Of a stretch of 64,000 nucleotides of DNA, positions 33,953-41,960 are shown one piece after another. The notes under the pieces are model-generated. The model did not search any database. It was not told where the DNA came from and saw only the letters and a list, made by a program, of their open reading frames with translations. The translations under genes and the position numbers were made by a program. Every line of letters begins with the position of its first letter. Position 1 is the first letter of the stretch. This DNA is from Cyclobacteriaceae bacterium (GTDB lineage Bacteria; Bacteroidota; Bacteroidia; Cytophagales; Cyclobacteriaceae), in contig JAKLJG010000001.1 in the NCBI GenBank assembly GCA_023151255.1, positions 359,599-423,598 of the forward strand, in the 5' to 3' direction.

Positions 33953-35812
33953 TTAGTCTTTTAGGTGGTTAATGAAAACCTCTTTTAATTCAGTAACAAG
34001 AAAAGGCTGCCCCTGGATTTTGTTATACGAAAGAATATTTAGGCCGGGGAATTTGCTGCGGAGAAGAGAAGCAAACTGCCCCATGTTCAGTTCGCATACC
34101 AGTATTTTATCGTATTTCTCAAAAATTTGCTGCGTGTTTTTTGGCAGTGGGTTGATGTAGTTAAAATGAACGAAATCAATTTTTTTATTGGCTTGTTGCA
34201 ACTCTTTTACTGCAGTGAGTAAACCGCCATATGTACCTCCCCAGCCTACTACCAGCAGTTTGCCATCGCCTGTGCCGATTCGTTCCAATTCAGGAATGTA
34301 ATTGGCTACGCGTGCAACTTTTTCGGCACGGGTGCGAACCATTTTTTCGTGGTTCTGCGGGTCGTACGAAACATTGCCGGTAAGGTCTTGTTTTTCCAAG
34401 CCGCCAATACGATGCTCCAGCCCGGTCGTTCCTGGAACGGCCCACGCACGGGCCAGTGTTTCCGGATTGCGTGCATAAGGATGGTAAGTTCCATTAGTTT
34501 TTTGTGGCTCGTTTATTTTTATGGGTGGTAAGTCTGCCAGTTTAGGAAACTTCCACGGTTCCGAACCATTAGCCAGGTAGCCATCGGTAAGCAAAATGAC
34601 GGGCGTCATATGCTCTATGGCCAGTTTCACTGCCCGATAGGCAAATTCAAAGCAGTTGCTGGGTGTGCTGGCTGCGATAACAATGGCAGGGCTTTCGCTG
34701 TTACGGCCATACACGGCAATGTTAATATCAGCCTGCTCGGTTTTTGTAGGCAGCCCGGTAGAAGGACCGCCCCGTTGCACATCTACAACAACCAGCGGAA
34801 CTTCAGCCATCACAGCCAGACCAATAGCCTCACCTTTCAACGCAATACCCGGTCCGCTGGATGTGGTAACGCCCACCTGCCCGGCATAACTGGCGCCTAT
34901 AGCTGAACACACGGCTGCAATTTCATCTTCGGCCTGCATGGTAATTACGCCCAGATTTTTATGGCGCGATAATTCATGTAGAATATCCGAAGCCGGTGTA
35001 ATCGGGTAGGAACCAAGAAAAAGTTGTTTGCCCAGTTTTTCGGCAGCGGCCATCAACCCCCAGGCGGTAGCAGTATTTCCGGAAACGTGGCGGTAAACAC
35101 CTTTCTCAATAGAGGCAGGCGGTACCTTATAACGGGCCGGCAGTGCTTCGATGGTTTCGGCATAATGATAACCGGCATTCAGCGCGCGCTTGTTCCCTTC
35201 AGCCAAGGCCGGAGTTTTGCGGAATTTGTCTTCAATGTATTTCTCGGTTTCCTTTAACGAGCGATCGAACAGCCAGTACATCATGCCCAGGGCAAACATG
35301 TTTTTCGAGCGCATGATGCTCTTGTTGTCGAGTTGTAGCCCTTCCAGTGCCGCTTTGGTGAGTGATGAGATGGGAGCTTCAACTACGTTGTAGTCGTTCA
35401 GTGTTCCGTCTTCGAGTGGATTTGTTTTAAACCCGGCTTTTTCGATGTTGCGATCGACAAAAGCATCCATGTCTATAATGATGTTGCCGCCTTTGCGCGC
35501 AAACTGCAGGTTTGATTTAAGAGCTGCAGGGTTCATGGCCACCAGTACATCGGCCTGATCGCCCGGAGTGTAAATATCAATCTTGCCAATTTGTACCTGG
35601 AAGCCCGATACGCCTTCCACGGTTCCCTGTGGTGCCCGTATCTCAGCCGGAAAATCCGGAAAAGTAGCCAGGTCGTTACCCCATAAGGCCGAGGTAAAAC
35701 TGAATTGCGACCCGGTAAGCTGCATACCGTCTCCTGAGTCCCCGGCAAACCGGATTACCACTTTTTCCAGTTCTTTGGTGGTTTTTGTGCCATTTACCAG
35801 CGTATCATCCAT
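33953..35812 (-). CDS. korA: 2-oxoglutarate (2-oxoacid):ferredoxin oxidoreductase, fused gamma-alpha subunit
   Basis: This is a 619-residue protein with the gamma domain (about 1-190, VIRFAGDSGDGMQLTG) joined to the alpha pyrimidine-binding domain (about 215-619). SYPITPASDILHEL, VTTSSGPGIALKGEAIGLA and VDVQRGGPSTGLPTKTEQAD are typical of KorA-type enzymes. With KorB it generates low-potential ferredoxin from 2-oxoglutarate. It is the first gene of the korAB-nuoABCDHIJKLMN operon. A Crp/Fnr-like palindrome lies 100 bases upstream, between it and a divergent ferredoxin gene. Confidence 0.93.
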   Translation of the reverse strand: MDDTLVNGTKTTKELEKVVIRFAGDSGDGMQLTGSQFSFTSALWGNDLATFPDFPAEIRAPQGTVEGVSGFQVQIGKIDIYTPGDQADVLVAMNPAALKSNLQFARKGGNIIIDMDAFVDRNIEKAGFKTNPLEDGTLNDYNVVEAPISSLTKAALEGLQLDNKSIMRSKNMFALGMMYWLFDRSLKETEKYIEDKFRKTPALAEGNKRALNAGYHYAETIEALPARYKVPPASIEKGVYRHVSGNTATAWGLMAAAEKLGKQLFLGSYPITPASDILHELSRHKNLGVITMQAEDEIAAVCSAIGASYAGQVGVTTSSGPGIALKGEAIGLAVMAEVPLVVVDVQRGGPSTGLPTKTEQADINIAVYGRNSESPAIVIAASTPSNCFEFAYRAVKLAIEHMTPVILLTDGYLANGSEPWKFPKLADLPPIKINEPQKTNGTYHPYARNPETLARAWAVPGTTGLEHRIGGLEKQDLTGNVSYDPQNHEKMVRTRAEKVARVANYIPELERIGTGDGKLLVVGWGGTYGGLLTAVKELQQANKKIDFVHFNYINPLPKNTQQIFEKYDKILVCELNMGQFASLLRSKFPGLNILSYNKIQGQPFLVTELKEVFINHLKD

Positions 35813-35906
35813 AGCTGTTCAATTTAGGTCTGTTAAGTTACATCACCCGCTTCATATTAACTAAGGCCGGTGAGGTTGGGCGATGCTAATTTTATTGTCT
35901 ATTTTT

Positions 35907-35923
35907 AACTATGACTGAAGTCA
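35907..35923 (-). promoter_or_regulatory. Crp/Fnr-like palindrome between korA and the ferredoxin gene
   Basis: AACTATGACTGAAGTCA contains TGAC-TGAA-GTCA, a perfect inverted repeat; with flanks it reads ATGAC-TGAA-GTCAT. It is 15/17 identical to the osmC element and has the same orientation relative to the minus-strand gene. The ferredoxin ATG is 26 bases away on the other side, so one bound regulator could affect both promoters. Confidence 0.55.
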
Positions 35924-35949
35924 TTTGAAAACCTTAAAAATATCAATAC

Positions 35950-36246
35950 ATGCCCTACATTATCTGTGAACCCTGTGTAAGTACCTGCGACACCGCTTGT
36001 GTGGATGTATGCCCCGTGGATTGTATTCATGGCCCGGTGAAAACCGATGGCAGCGGCCAGGAAGTAAAAGAGCCCGGCTTCGACAAAACCGGCAAGCAAT
36101 TGTACATTAACCCCGAGGTATGTATTGACTGTGATGCCTGTGTGCCGGCCTGCCCGGTGGACGCCATTTTTGAGGAAAGCCAGGTGCCCGAACAATGGAA
36201 GGGCTACATTGCCAAGAACTATGAGTTCTTTGGCGTGCAGCGGTAG
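35950..36246 (+). CDS. Low-potential bacterial ferredoxin with two Fe-S cluster motifs
   Basis: This is a 98-residue ferredoxin. The first motif region is CEPCVSTCDTACVDVCPVDC (about 6-25) and the second CIDCDACVPACPVDA (about 58-72). An insertion of about 30 residues between them, with GSGQEVKEPGFD, is typical of the longer 7Fe/8Fe-type ferredoxins of Bacteroidota. It is divergent from korAB-nuo. It is the natural candidate to carry electrons from KorAB to the NuoEFG-less complex I, which is inference from context. Confidence 0.93.
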   Translation: MPYIICEPCVSTCDTACVDVCPVDCIHGPVKTDGSGQEVKEPGFDKTGKQLYINPEVCIDCDACVPACPVDAIFEESQVPEQWKGYIAKNYEFFGVQR

Positions 36247-36395
36247 AACGGGCTTTATGCCCGGTAGTAACATGCTTCTGTGAGTATTATGCTACCTATC
36301 GGCATGATTATTTTCCGACTGTTTTAATTTATGGGCATACCCGCGATTGCCAAGTTGAGTAAAATAGCAAAATAGCTAATCAGGAAAGTTATACT

Positions 36396-37361
36396 ATGAT
36401 AAGGTTTTATTTGTTTATAGTTCTTGTGTTGATAGCTTATTCGCGTAGCCCGGGGCAGACGGTCAAGAGTTATACTAACGGCACTTTTAAATTGTATTAT
36501 GAAGAATTTGGTAAAGGGCCTGCACTTTATATTTTATCGGGTGGACCAGGGGAAGCGCCTGACCATCCTTATCGCCAGATAATTGACAGCCTAGAATCAT
36601 TTTATACATGTATTCTGATACATCAACGAGGTTCAGGAAAATCAAGGAATATACCTATCAATGAAGAGACAATTACCATAGCAAATTATACACAAGACAT
36701 TGAGCTTTTGCGGAAGGAACGCGGGGACAAAAAAATTTCCTTATTAGGTGTTTCATGGGGCGGATTGCTTGCTATGAATTATGCAGCGTACCACCCTGAA
36801 TTTGTTTCAAATCTTATACTGGTGTGTTCTGCTCCTCCATCCTATACACTTTGGCATTTCCTGTATGACAATCAATATGCAAGGCGTTCGAAAGTTGAAT
36901 TAGATTCAATGGATTATTTGCAAGAGATTTTTTCAGTAAAGACTGAAGGAGAACTGGATTCACTCAAGCGAGCAAATCCATTAAACAATGAAGTTGTTGC
37001 TTATAAGAACTTTATGGCTATTCATGTCCGGGCAATGTATTACGACCGGACCAAAATATCCCCGGAATATTTTGACCAACTATTTTACAATTTCAATTTT
37101 CAGCCCATCCCGATAATTGACAAGGAGGTAGTCGAAACAAAGTGGGATATCACTAGCCGATTAAAAAAACTGCGAATACCAGCTTTAATTGTTTATGGCC
37201 GGCAAGATGACCAGGGCGAGTCAACATTTTATTTACAAAAGGAATGTTTGAAGTTCAGCGAAATGCATGTCATTGAAAAATGTGGCCATGAAATTGTGGA
37301 AGAACAGCCTGCTGAATTTTTCAGAATACTGCTGGATTACGTTAGCCGAACGGCTAAATGA
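36396..37361 (+). CDS. Exported alpha/beta hydrolase (proline iminopeptidase-like)
   Basis: This is a 321-residue protein with an N-terminal signal (MIRFYLFIVLVLIAYSRSPGQ). The alpha/beta fold shows the oxyanion segment LSGGPGEAPDHPY (about 48-60), HQRGSGKS (about 76-83), nucleophile Ser in GVSWGGLLAM and a late His in EKCGHEIVEEQ (about 301). HQRGxG plus the GGPG motif resembles prolyl aminopeptidases; the substrate is not certain. The gene is noticeably more AT-rich than its neighbours by eye. It lies alone between ferredoxin and the arsR pair, so recent transfer is possible. Confidence 0.82.
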   Translation: MIRFYLFIVLVLIAYSRSPGQTVKSYTNGTFKLYYEEFGKGPALYILSGGPGEAPDHPYRQIIDSLESFYTCILIHQRGSGKSRNIPINEETITIANYTQDIELLRKERGDKKISLLGVSWGGLLAMNYAAYHPEFVSNLILVCSAPPSYTLWHFLYDNQYARRSKVELDSMDYLQEIFSVKTEGELDSLKRANPLNNEVVAYKNFMAIHVRAMYYDRTKISPEYFDQLFYNFNFQPIPIIDKEVVETKWDITSRLKKLRIPALIVYGRQDDQGESTFYLQKECLKFSEMHVIEKCGHEIVEEQPAEFFRILLDYVSRTAK

Positions 37362-37457
37362 AAGCAGAGCTCACAGCCTCAATCAATAGATTTGTTTAGC
37401 CAAGTATGTTTGAGGTAGAGGTGTCCGCTCTCTATCTAAAAATTATTTTACAATAAA

Positions 37458-37489
37458 TTTGCGCAAACAGGTGTTTGCATATATATTTG
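37458..37489 (+). promoter_or_regulatory. Promoter with embedded palindromic operator for the arsR operon
   Basis: TTTG (37458-37461) and TATATTTG (37482-37489), separated by 20 bases, fit the Bacteroidota promoter consensus exactly. Between and overlapping them are GCAAACA-GG-TGTTTGC (37463-37478), a 7+7 inverted repeat, and the palindrome TTTGCGCAAA (37458-37467). An ArsR dimer bound here would block RNA polymerase, so autorepression is likely. Confidence 0.68.
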
Positions 37490-37512
37490 CAACCACTTAG
37501 TAGCAAGTAATA

Positions 37513-37839
37513 ATGGAAACGCGAAGAGATGTTTTTCAGGCCATAGCCGATCCCACCAGGAGGGCTATTATTATGCTGCTAACAGCGGGGGCTATGACCC
37601 CCAATACCCTTGCCGAACATTTTAACTCAAGCCGGCAGGCTGTTTCAAAGCACCTGCAAATTTTAACAGCATGCGAAATCGTAAATCAGGAACAACAGGG
37701 AAGGGAAATATACTACCACCTGAATGCTGATAAAATGAAAGAAATTGAAAAATGGCTTGAGCAGTTCAGGCAACTGCTGGCCAAGCGGTTCAACCAACTT
37801 GATCATGTTCTGGAACTACTTAAACGCAATAAAAAATGA
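37513..37839 (+). CDS. ArsR-family winged-helix repressor
   Basis: This is a 108-residue DNA-binding protein. [14 protein letters not shown] (about 11-24) and [19 protein letters not shown] (about 41-59) are the winged-helix core, followed by a wing near [11 protein letters not shown]. No metal-binding cysteine pair is visible, so it belongs to the non-metal ArsR group that is commonly paired with SRPBCC (AHSA1) genes. Its stop overlaps the next start by 4 bases. The promoter upstream carries a perfect palindrome suited to autoregulation. Confidence 0.92.
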   Translation: METRRDVFQAIADPTRRAIIMLLTAGAMTPNTLAEHFNSSRQAVSKHLQILTACEIVNQEQQGREIYYHLNADKMKEIEKWLEQFRQLLAKRFNQLDHVLELLKRNKK

Positions 37840-38801
37840 ACAGCACCTTGCTATTTACCTTTCAGGTTGACAGGGAGTACAAACAAATAAAGGTTGAGCG
37901 CTCATTTAACGCACCACTTGACCTGGTTTGGGCAGCCTGGACCCAACCCGATATACTCGATCAATGGTGGGCACCAAAACCCTGGCAGGCACAAACCAAA
38001 ACAATGGACTTTCGGGAGGGTGGCTACTGGCTTTATGCGATGGTGGGCCCCAATAACGAACAACACTGGGCTCGCGTTGATTTTATTAAAATTATCCCTG
38101 AAAAATTCTTTTCGGCCATCGATAACTTTTGCGATGAAAGTGGTGTTATCAATACCGCATTACCTGCAAGCAAATGGGAGAATAATTTTATTGGGAACGG
38201 AAACCAAACTATCGTTAAAATCCTTTTAAGTTTTGATAGCTTAAACGACCTGGAGAAAATTATGGCCATGGGCTTTAAAGAAGGCTTTACGGCCGGCTTG
38301 CAGAACCTTGACCAATACATTGCTGCACAGTTTTATTTGCGTAAGCAGAATAAACCCAACAATAAAGCACGGGTATGCACATACCTTAATTTTGATGGTA
38401 AAACCGAAGAGGCCTTTTTATACTACAAGTCGGTGTTCCAAACACAATTTTCGGGCACGGGTATACAGCGTTTCGGAGAAATTCCGGTACAGCCCGGTCA
38501 TCCGCCCGTAGCCGAAGCAGTGAAAAAAATGGTCTTGCATGTCGAATTACCGATAACAGGAGGTCATCTTTTAATGGGAACAGACTCACCCAGCGAAATG
38601 GGTTTTACCTTAACAAAGGGAAACAACATGCACATCAGCATTGAGCCCGAAACGCGGGAAGAAGCCAAACGGCTTTTTGAGCAGTTATCGGCTGGTGGCC
38701 ATGTATCAATGCCTCTACAGGATATGTTTTTTGGTGCCTACTTCGGTTCATGTACGGATAAATACGGAATTAATTGGATAATTAACTTTCAAAGCAACTG
38801 A
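37836..38801 (+). CDS. SRPBCC (AHSA1-like) domain fused to a PhnB/VOC-like domain
   Basis: This is a 321-residue two-domain protein. Residues about 15-165 form an AHSA1/START-like ligand-binding domain, with [20 protein letters not shown] and WWAPKPW. Residues about 180-321 form a PhnB-type vicinal-oxygen-chelate (glyoxalase-like) domain, with [20 protein letters not shown] and [19 protein letters not shown]. These domains usually occur as neighbouring separate genes; here they are one frame. Substrate is unknown. Cotranscribed with and probably controlled by the upstream ArsR protein. Confidence 0.87.
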   Translation: MNSTLLFTFQVDREYKQIKVERSFNAPLDLVWAAWTQPDILDQWWAPKPWQAQTKTMDFREGGYWLYAMVGPNNEQHWARVDFIKIIPEKFFSAIDNFCDESGVINTALPASKWENNFIGNGNQTIVKILLSFDSLNDLEKIMAMGFKEGFTAGLQNLDQYIAAQFYLRKQNKPNNKARVCTYLNFDGKTEEAFLYYKSVFQTQFSGTGIQRFGEIPVQPGHPPVAEAVKKMVLHVELPITGGHLLMGTDSPSEMGFTLTKGNNMHISIEPETREEAKRLFEQLSAGGHVSMPLQDMFFGAYFGSCTDKYGINWIINFQSN

Positions 38802-38941
38802 TCATAAAATGCTTCCTGGTTAACCACTTATTCTAAACGCTACACCTGCATGTACAGGCAGTAGAATGTTATGTTATATTCGTATCAGCGACCAATGTAT
38901 GGGTTTAGCCTGTAGCCGGAATGACGGCCTGCCATGTCTGT

Positions 38942-40438
38942 ATGATTAAGATCCTAAGTGCCGATCAAATTAAAGCGCTCGATGCCTACACCATTGCGCA
39001 CGAGCCCATCGCTTCCATTGATTTGATGGAACGTGCCTGTCGGGCATTTTGCTCATGGTTTTCGCAGCACATTGATGATTCAAAAAAAATTGGCATTGTT
39101 TGCGGAACGGGCAATAACGGTGGTGATGGCCTGGGCATTGCCCGGTTGTTGTGCGAGTGGGGTTATACGGTAAAAGTTTGGATTGTTCGCGGTTCAGTGA
39201 CGGAAAGCGATGATTTCAAAAAAAATCTTGAACGTCTGCCAAAGGAAGTTGAGGTAGCTCAAATTGCATCAGCGCCAGCGGATAATCAATTTGCAGGATG
39301 CAATGTGCTGATTGATGCACTTTTCGGCTCGGGCCTGTCGCGGCCAGTGGAAGGAATTTATGCACGGGTAGTTGAAACTATAAATCAAACCGAAGCTACC
39401 CGCATTTCCGTAGATATTCCCTCAGGCTTGTTTGCGGACAAACCCTCAAGTGGGATTGTATTTAAAGCACATCACACAGTTTCATTTCAATTGCCAAAAC
39501 TTGCATTCTTTATGCCCGCAAATCATCCCTTTGTTGGAGCCTGGAAAACGGTTGATATAGGGTTGAGTAAGGAATTTATTAACCAGGCCAAGACCAGTAA
39601 CTATCTGCTGTCGAAGAAGTATTTAAAAAAAATTCTGAAAATCCGCTCCACCTTCGATCACAAGGGCGTGTTTGGTCATGCCCTGCTCATTGTTGGCAGT
39701 TATGGAAAAATGGGTGCAGCTGTACTGGCTTCCCTCGCTGCGCTCAGAAGCGGTACCGGCTTGCTCACAGCGCACATCCCCAAGCAGGGCTATGCCATTC
39801 TTCAATCGTCCGTGCCTGAAGCCATGGTGTCGGTTGATGAAGATGATGCTTCCTTTACCCGCGTTCCTGAATTGGGTGCTTACAATGCTGTTGGTGTTGG
39901 TCCGGGTATTGGTACCAACACCACGGTAACCAAAGCGCTGGTGCAATTGATGGAACAATATAGACGGCCCATGGTACTGGATGCCGATGCATTGAATATT
40001 TTATCGGCTAACCCCGCTTTGCAGGCACTTATACCGGAGGGTAGTATTCTAACTCCGCATCCGGGTGAGTTTAAAAGACTGGTGGGTGAATGGAAAAATG
40101 ATTTTGACAGGCTTGAACGCCAACGGAAGCTGGCGATTGATCTTAAATCCGTAATTCTTGTTAAAGGAGCCTATTCTTCTATTGCCACTCCATCGGGTGA
40201 GGTATTTTTTAACAATACCGGCAACCCCGGTATGGCCAAAGGAGGCAGTGGCGATGCCCTTACCGGTATGGTAACCGCCCTGCTTGCCCGTGGCTATTCA
40301 TCGGTTGAAGCGGCCCAACTGGGCTGCTGGCTGCATGGGCTGGCGGGCGACCTGGCCATGCAGGAAAAGGGCGCAGAAGGGCTCATAACTTCAGATTTGA
40401 TTGAAAAAATTCCGGATGCCCTAAAGGCAGTTCAATAA
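38942..40438 (+). CDS. nnrD: Bifunctional NAD(P)H-hydrate epimerase / ADP-dependent NAD(P)H-hydrate dehydratase
   Basis: This is a 498-residue repair enzyme. I start at ATG 38942 (MIKILSADQIKALD), where family similarity begins; an ATG at 38921 would add seven residues. The N-terminal YjeF_N epimerase domain (about 1-210) shows GTGNNGGDGLGIARLL. The C-terminal ribokinase-like dehydratase shows VLDADALNIL, LTPHPGEFKRLVG and GNPGMAKGGSGDALTG (about 428-443). It converts damaged NAD(P)HX back to NAD(P)H. Confidence 0.93.
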   Translation: MIKILSADQIKALDAYTIAHEPIASIDLMERACRAFCSWFSQHIDDSKKIGIVCGTGNNGGDGLGIARLLCEWGYTVKVWIVRGSVTESDDFKKNLERLPKEVEVAQIASAPADNQFAGCNVLIDALFGSGLSRPVEGIYARVVETINQTEATRISVDIPSGLFADKPSSGIVFKAHHTVSFQLPKLAFFMPANHPFVGAWKTVDIGLSKEFINQAKTSNYLLSKKYLKKILKIRSTFDHKGVFGHALLIVGSYGKMGAAVLASLAALRSGTGLLTAHIPKQGYAILQSSVPEAMVSVDEDDASFTRVPELGAYNAVGVGPGIGTNTTVTKALVQLMEQYRRPMVLDADALNILSANPALQALIPEGSILTPHPGEFKRLVGEWKNDFDRLERQRKLAIDLKSVILVKGAYSSIATPSGEVFFNNTGNPGMAKGGSGDALTGMVTALLARGYSSVEAAQLGCWLHGLAGDLAMQEKGAEGLITSDLIEKIPDALKAVQ

Positions 40439-40521
40439 AATTTATCGGGTTTTTAAACCTTTTAGGCCCTTTTGGAATCTATATGGCAGTATGGGCTTGA
40501 ACTTTTGGAGTGGATTTTGCG

Positions 40522-40529
40522 TAAATTTG
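40522..40529 (+). promoter_or_regulatory. -7 promoter element, possibly giving a leaderless transcript
   Basis: TAAATTTG matches TAnnTTTG exactly and ends only 8 bases before the ATG of the sorting-domain gene at 40538. Transcription would begin at or next to the start codon. No convincing -33 TTTG is present at the right distance; TTGA at 40497-40500 is the nearest. Confidence 0.45.
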
Positions 40530-40537
40530 ATTTAGTA

Positions 40538-40882
40538 ATGCGCCTTCTCAATATTACCATAGTAATTATTTTGATTGCCCTTGCCCTGCCTGCAAAAGCG
40601 CAATTTGCCCGCGAGACTTCCGATCCGGGTAAGACCATTTCGGTGTACCCTAATCCGGCTATTGATGATTATGTGTTTATAAAAATGGACGATCTGGATG
40701 CCCACCAGGTGAAGCTTACCCTTCACAATATTATTGGTAACGAAATCCGCATCGAAACAGAAGTAGTTGATCAGCACGAAATCCGGATGCGTATAAAAGA
40801 TCTGGCTGCAGGCTATTACCTTATTGCCCTTCGGGATGAGGGCAGTAAATTTAAAGGCACTTTCAAATTCCTTAAGCGCTAA
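40538..40882 (+). CDS. Stand-alone type IX secretion C-terminal sorting domain protein
   Basis: This is a 114-residue protein started at ATG 40538, which gives a clean signal peptide (MRLLNITIVIILIALALPAKA). The whole mature part matches the Por_Secre_tail / T9SS type A sorting domain: ISVYPNPAIDDYVFIK, LTLHNIIGNEI and LAAGYYLIALRDEG, ending FKFLKR. Normally this domain is the tail of a much larger secreted protein; no passenger precedes it here. It could be a tiny surface protein or the remnant of a larger gene. Confidence 0.8.
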   Translation: MRLLNITIVIILIALALPAKAQFARETSDPGKTISVYPNPAIDDYVFIKMDDLDAHQVKLTLHNIIGNEIRIETEVVDQHEIRMRIKDLAAGYYLIALRDEGSKFKGTFKFLKR

Positions 40883-41897
40883 CCAGCGCTTTTATTTTTT
40901 TTACCAATCGCTGAATCTCGTCTTCGCTGGTATCGAACGAGCACATTAACCGGACTTCGTTCATTCGCTCATTCCATACATAAAAGAATACTTCCTGTTG
41001 CAGGGGTGCAATAATTTCCTTCGGCAGGATGGCAAATACACCGTTGCCGTCAACCTGCTGGGTGATGGTAACCTGGGGTATTTCGCGGAGGGCTGCAGCC
41101 AGTTTTTGAGCCATGGCGTTGGCGTGCGCAGCATTTCGTTTCCACAGGTCGTTGCACAGCAGCGCTTCGAACTGGGCGCTGATAAAACGCATTTTGGAGT
41201 GGAGTTGCATGCCTTGTTTGCGGATGTACTGAAAAAATGCTGCTGCCTCTTTAGTAAAGAATACAACGGCTTCGCCAAACATCATCCCGTTTTTTGTTCC
41301 TCCGAAGGAGAGTACGTCCACACCGGCATCGCGTGTAAATTCCTTAAAATTTTTATTCAGGCTTACAGCGGCATTGCTGATGCGTGCGCCATCCATGTGC
41401 AAATACATGTTGTGCTTCTTGGCTACTTCGGATAGGGCCTTAATTTCATTAACTGAATAAGCCGTGGCATATTCGGTTAGTTGCGAAATCGAAATAACCT
41501 TCGCCTGCGGATGATGCGGATCACCAAGCCGTTGTATTTTTTCAGAAACTTGTTGAGCGTTTATCTTTCCGTTTTGGTTAGGTATACCCACCAGTTTGCA
41601 ACCGGTAAATTGTTCCGGGGCTGTTGATTCGTCCACGTTGATGTGGGCCAGTTCGGAACAGATGATTGCCTGAAAGGATTGCGTTAGCGCGCGTAATCCC
41701 AGCGTGTTGGCGCCAGTTCCGTTATACACAAAATACACCTCGATATCATCTCCAAAAAATTCTTTAAACCGGTTCACCGCGCCTTCTGTAATAACATCGT
41801 TTCCATACGAGCCCATGTGGGCGTGGTTGGCGCGTTGCAGGGCTTCCATGATTTCGGGGTGTACTCCCGAGTAGTTATCGCTTGCAAATGATTTCAT
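40872..41897 (-). CDS. ltaE: Low-specificity L-threonine aldolase (PLP-dependent)
   Basis: This is a 341-residue fold-type I PLP enzyme. It is started at ATG 41897 (MKSFASDNYSGVHPEIM), where family homology begins; upstream in-frame sequence overlaps a terminator. FASDNYSGVHPEI is the N-terminal signature, and GSYGNDVITEGAV and YFVYNGTGANTLG follow. The PLP lysine lies in SFGGTKNGMMFGE (about 207-219). It splits threonine/allo-threonine to glycine and acetaldehyde. Its 3' end overlaps the convergent sorting-domain gene by 11 bases. Confidence 0.92.
   Translation of the reverse strand: MKSFASDNYSGVHPEIMEALQRANHAHMGSYGNDVITEGAVNRFKEFFGDDIEVYFVYNGTGANTLGLRALTQSFQAIICSELAHINVDESTAPEQFTGCKLVGIPNQNGKINAQQVSEKIQRLGDPHHPQAKVISISQLTEYATAYSVNEIKALSEVAKKHNMYLHMDGARISNAAVSLNKNFKEFTRDAGVDVLSFGGTKNGMMFGEAVVFFTKEAAAFFQYIRKQGMQLHSKMRFISAQFEALLCNDLWKRNAAHANAMAQKLAAALREIPQVTITQQVDGNGVFAILPKEIIAPLQQEVFFYVWNERMNEVRLMCSFDTSEDEIQRLVKKIKALVSA
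40874..40902 (+). terminator. Intrinsic terminator of the sorting-domain gene, inside the convergent ltaE 3' end
   Basis: AAGCGCT (40874-40880), loop AACC and AGCGCTT (40885-40891) form a perfect 7-pair stem followed by TTATTTTTTTT. The TAA stop of the sorting-domain gene is inside the hairpin, and the same bases encode the C-terminus of the opposite-strand threonine aldolase. Confidence 0.85.
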
Positions 41898-41904
41898 ATA
41901 CAAG

Positions 41905-41941
41905 TATAAAAAAAGAAATGCCGGGAGGTTAACCCGGCATT
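41905..41941 (-). terminator. Intrinsic terminator of the CHAT gene
   Basis: On the minus strand AATGCCGGG, a 7-base loop and CCCGGCATT form a 9-pair stem (41917-41941), followed by TCTTTTTTTAT. It ends transcription of the large CHAT gene just before ltaE on the same strand. Confidence 0.9.
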
Positions 41942-41960
41942 GCATTTTGATTTAACAGCA

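Noticed and set aside
36246-36265. Hairpin CGGGC-TTTAT-GCCCG after the ferredoxin gene
   Set aside because: Short stem without a following T tract on the plus strand, so not convincing as a terminator.
38853-38866. Inverted repeat CCTG-N6-CAGG upstream of nnrD
   Set aside because: Only 4-base arms and no promoter element in a fitting position; likely chance.
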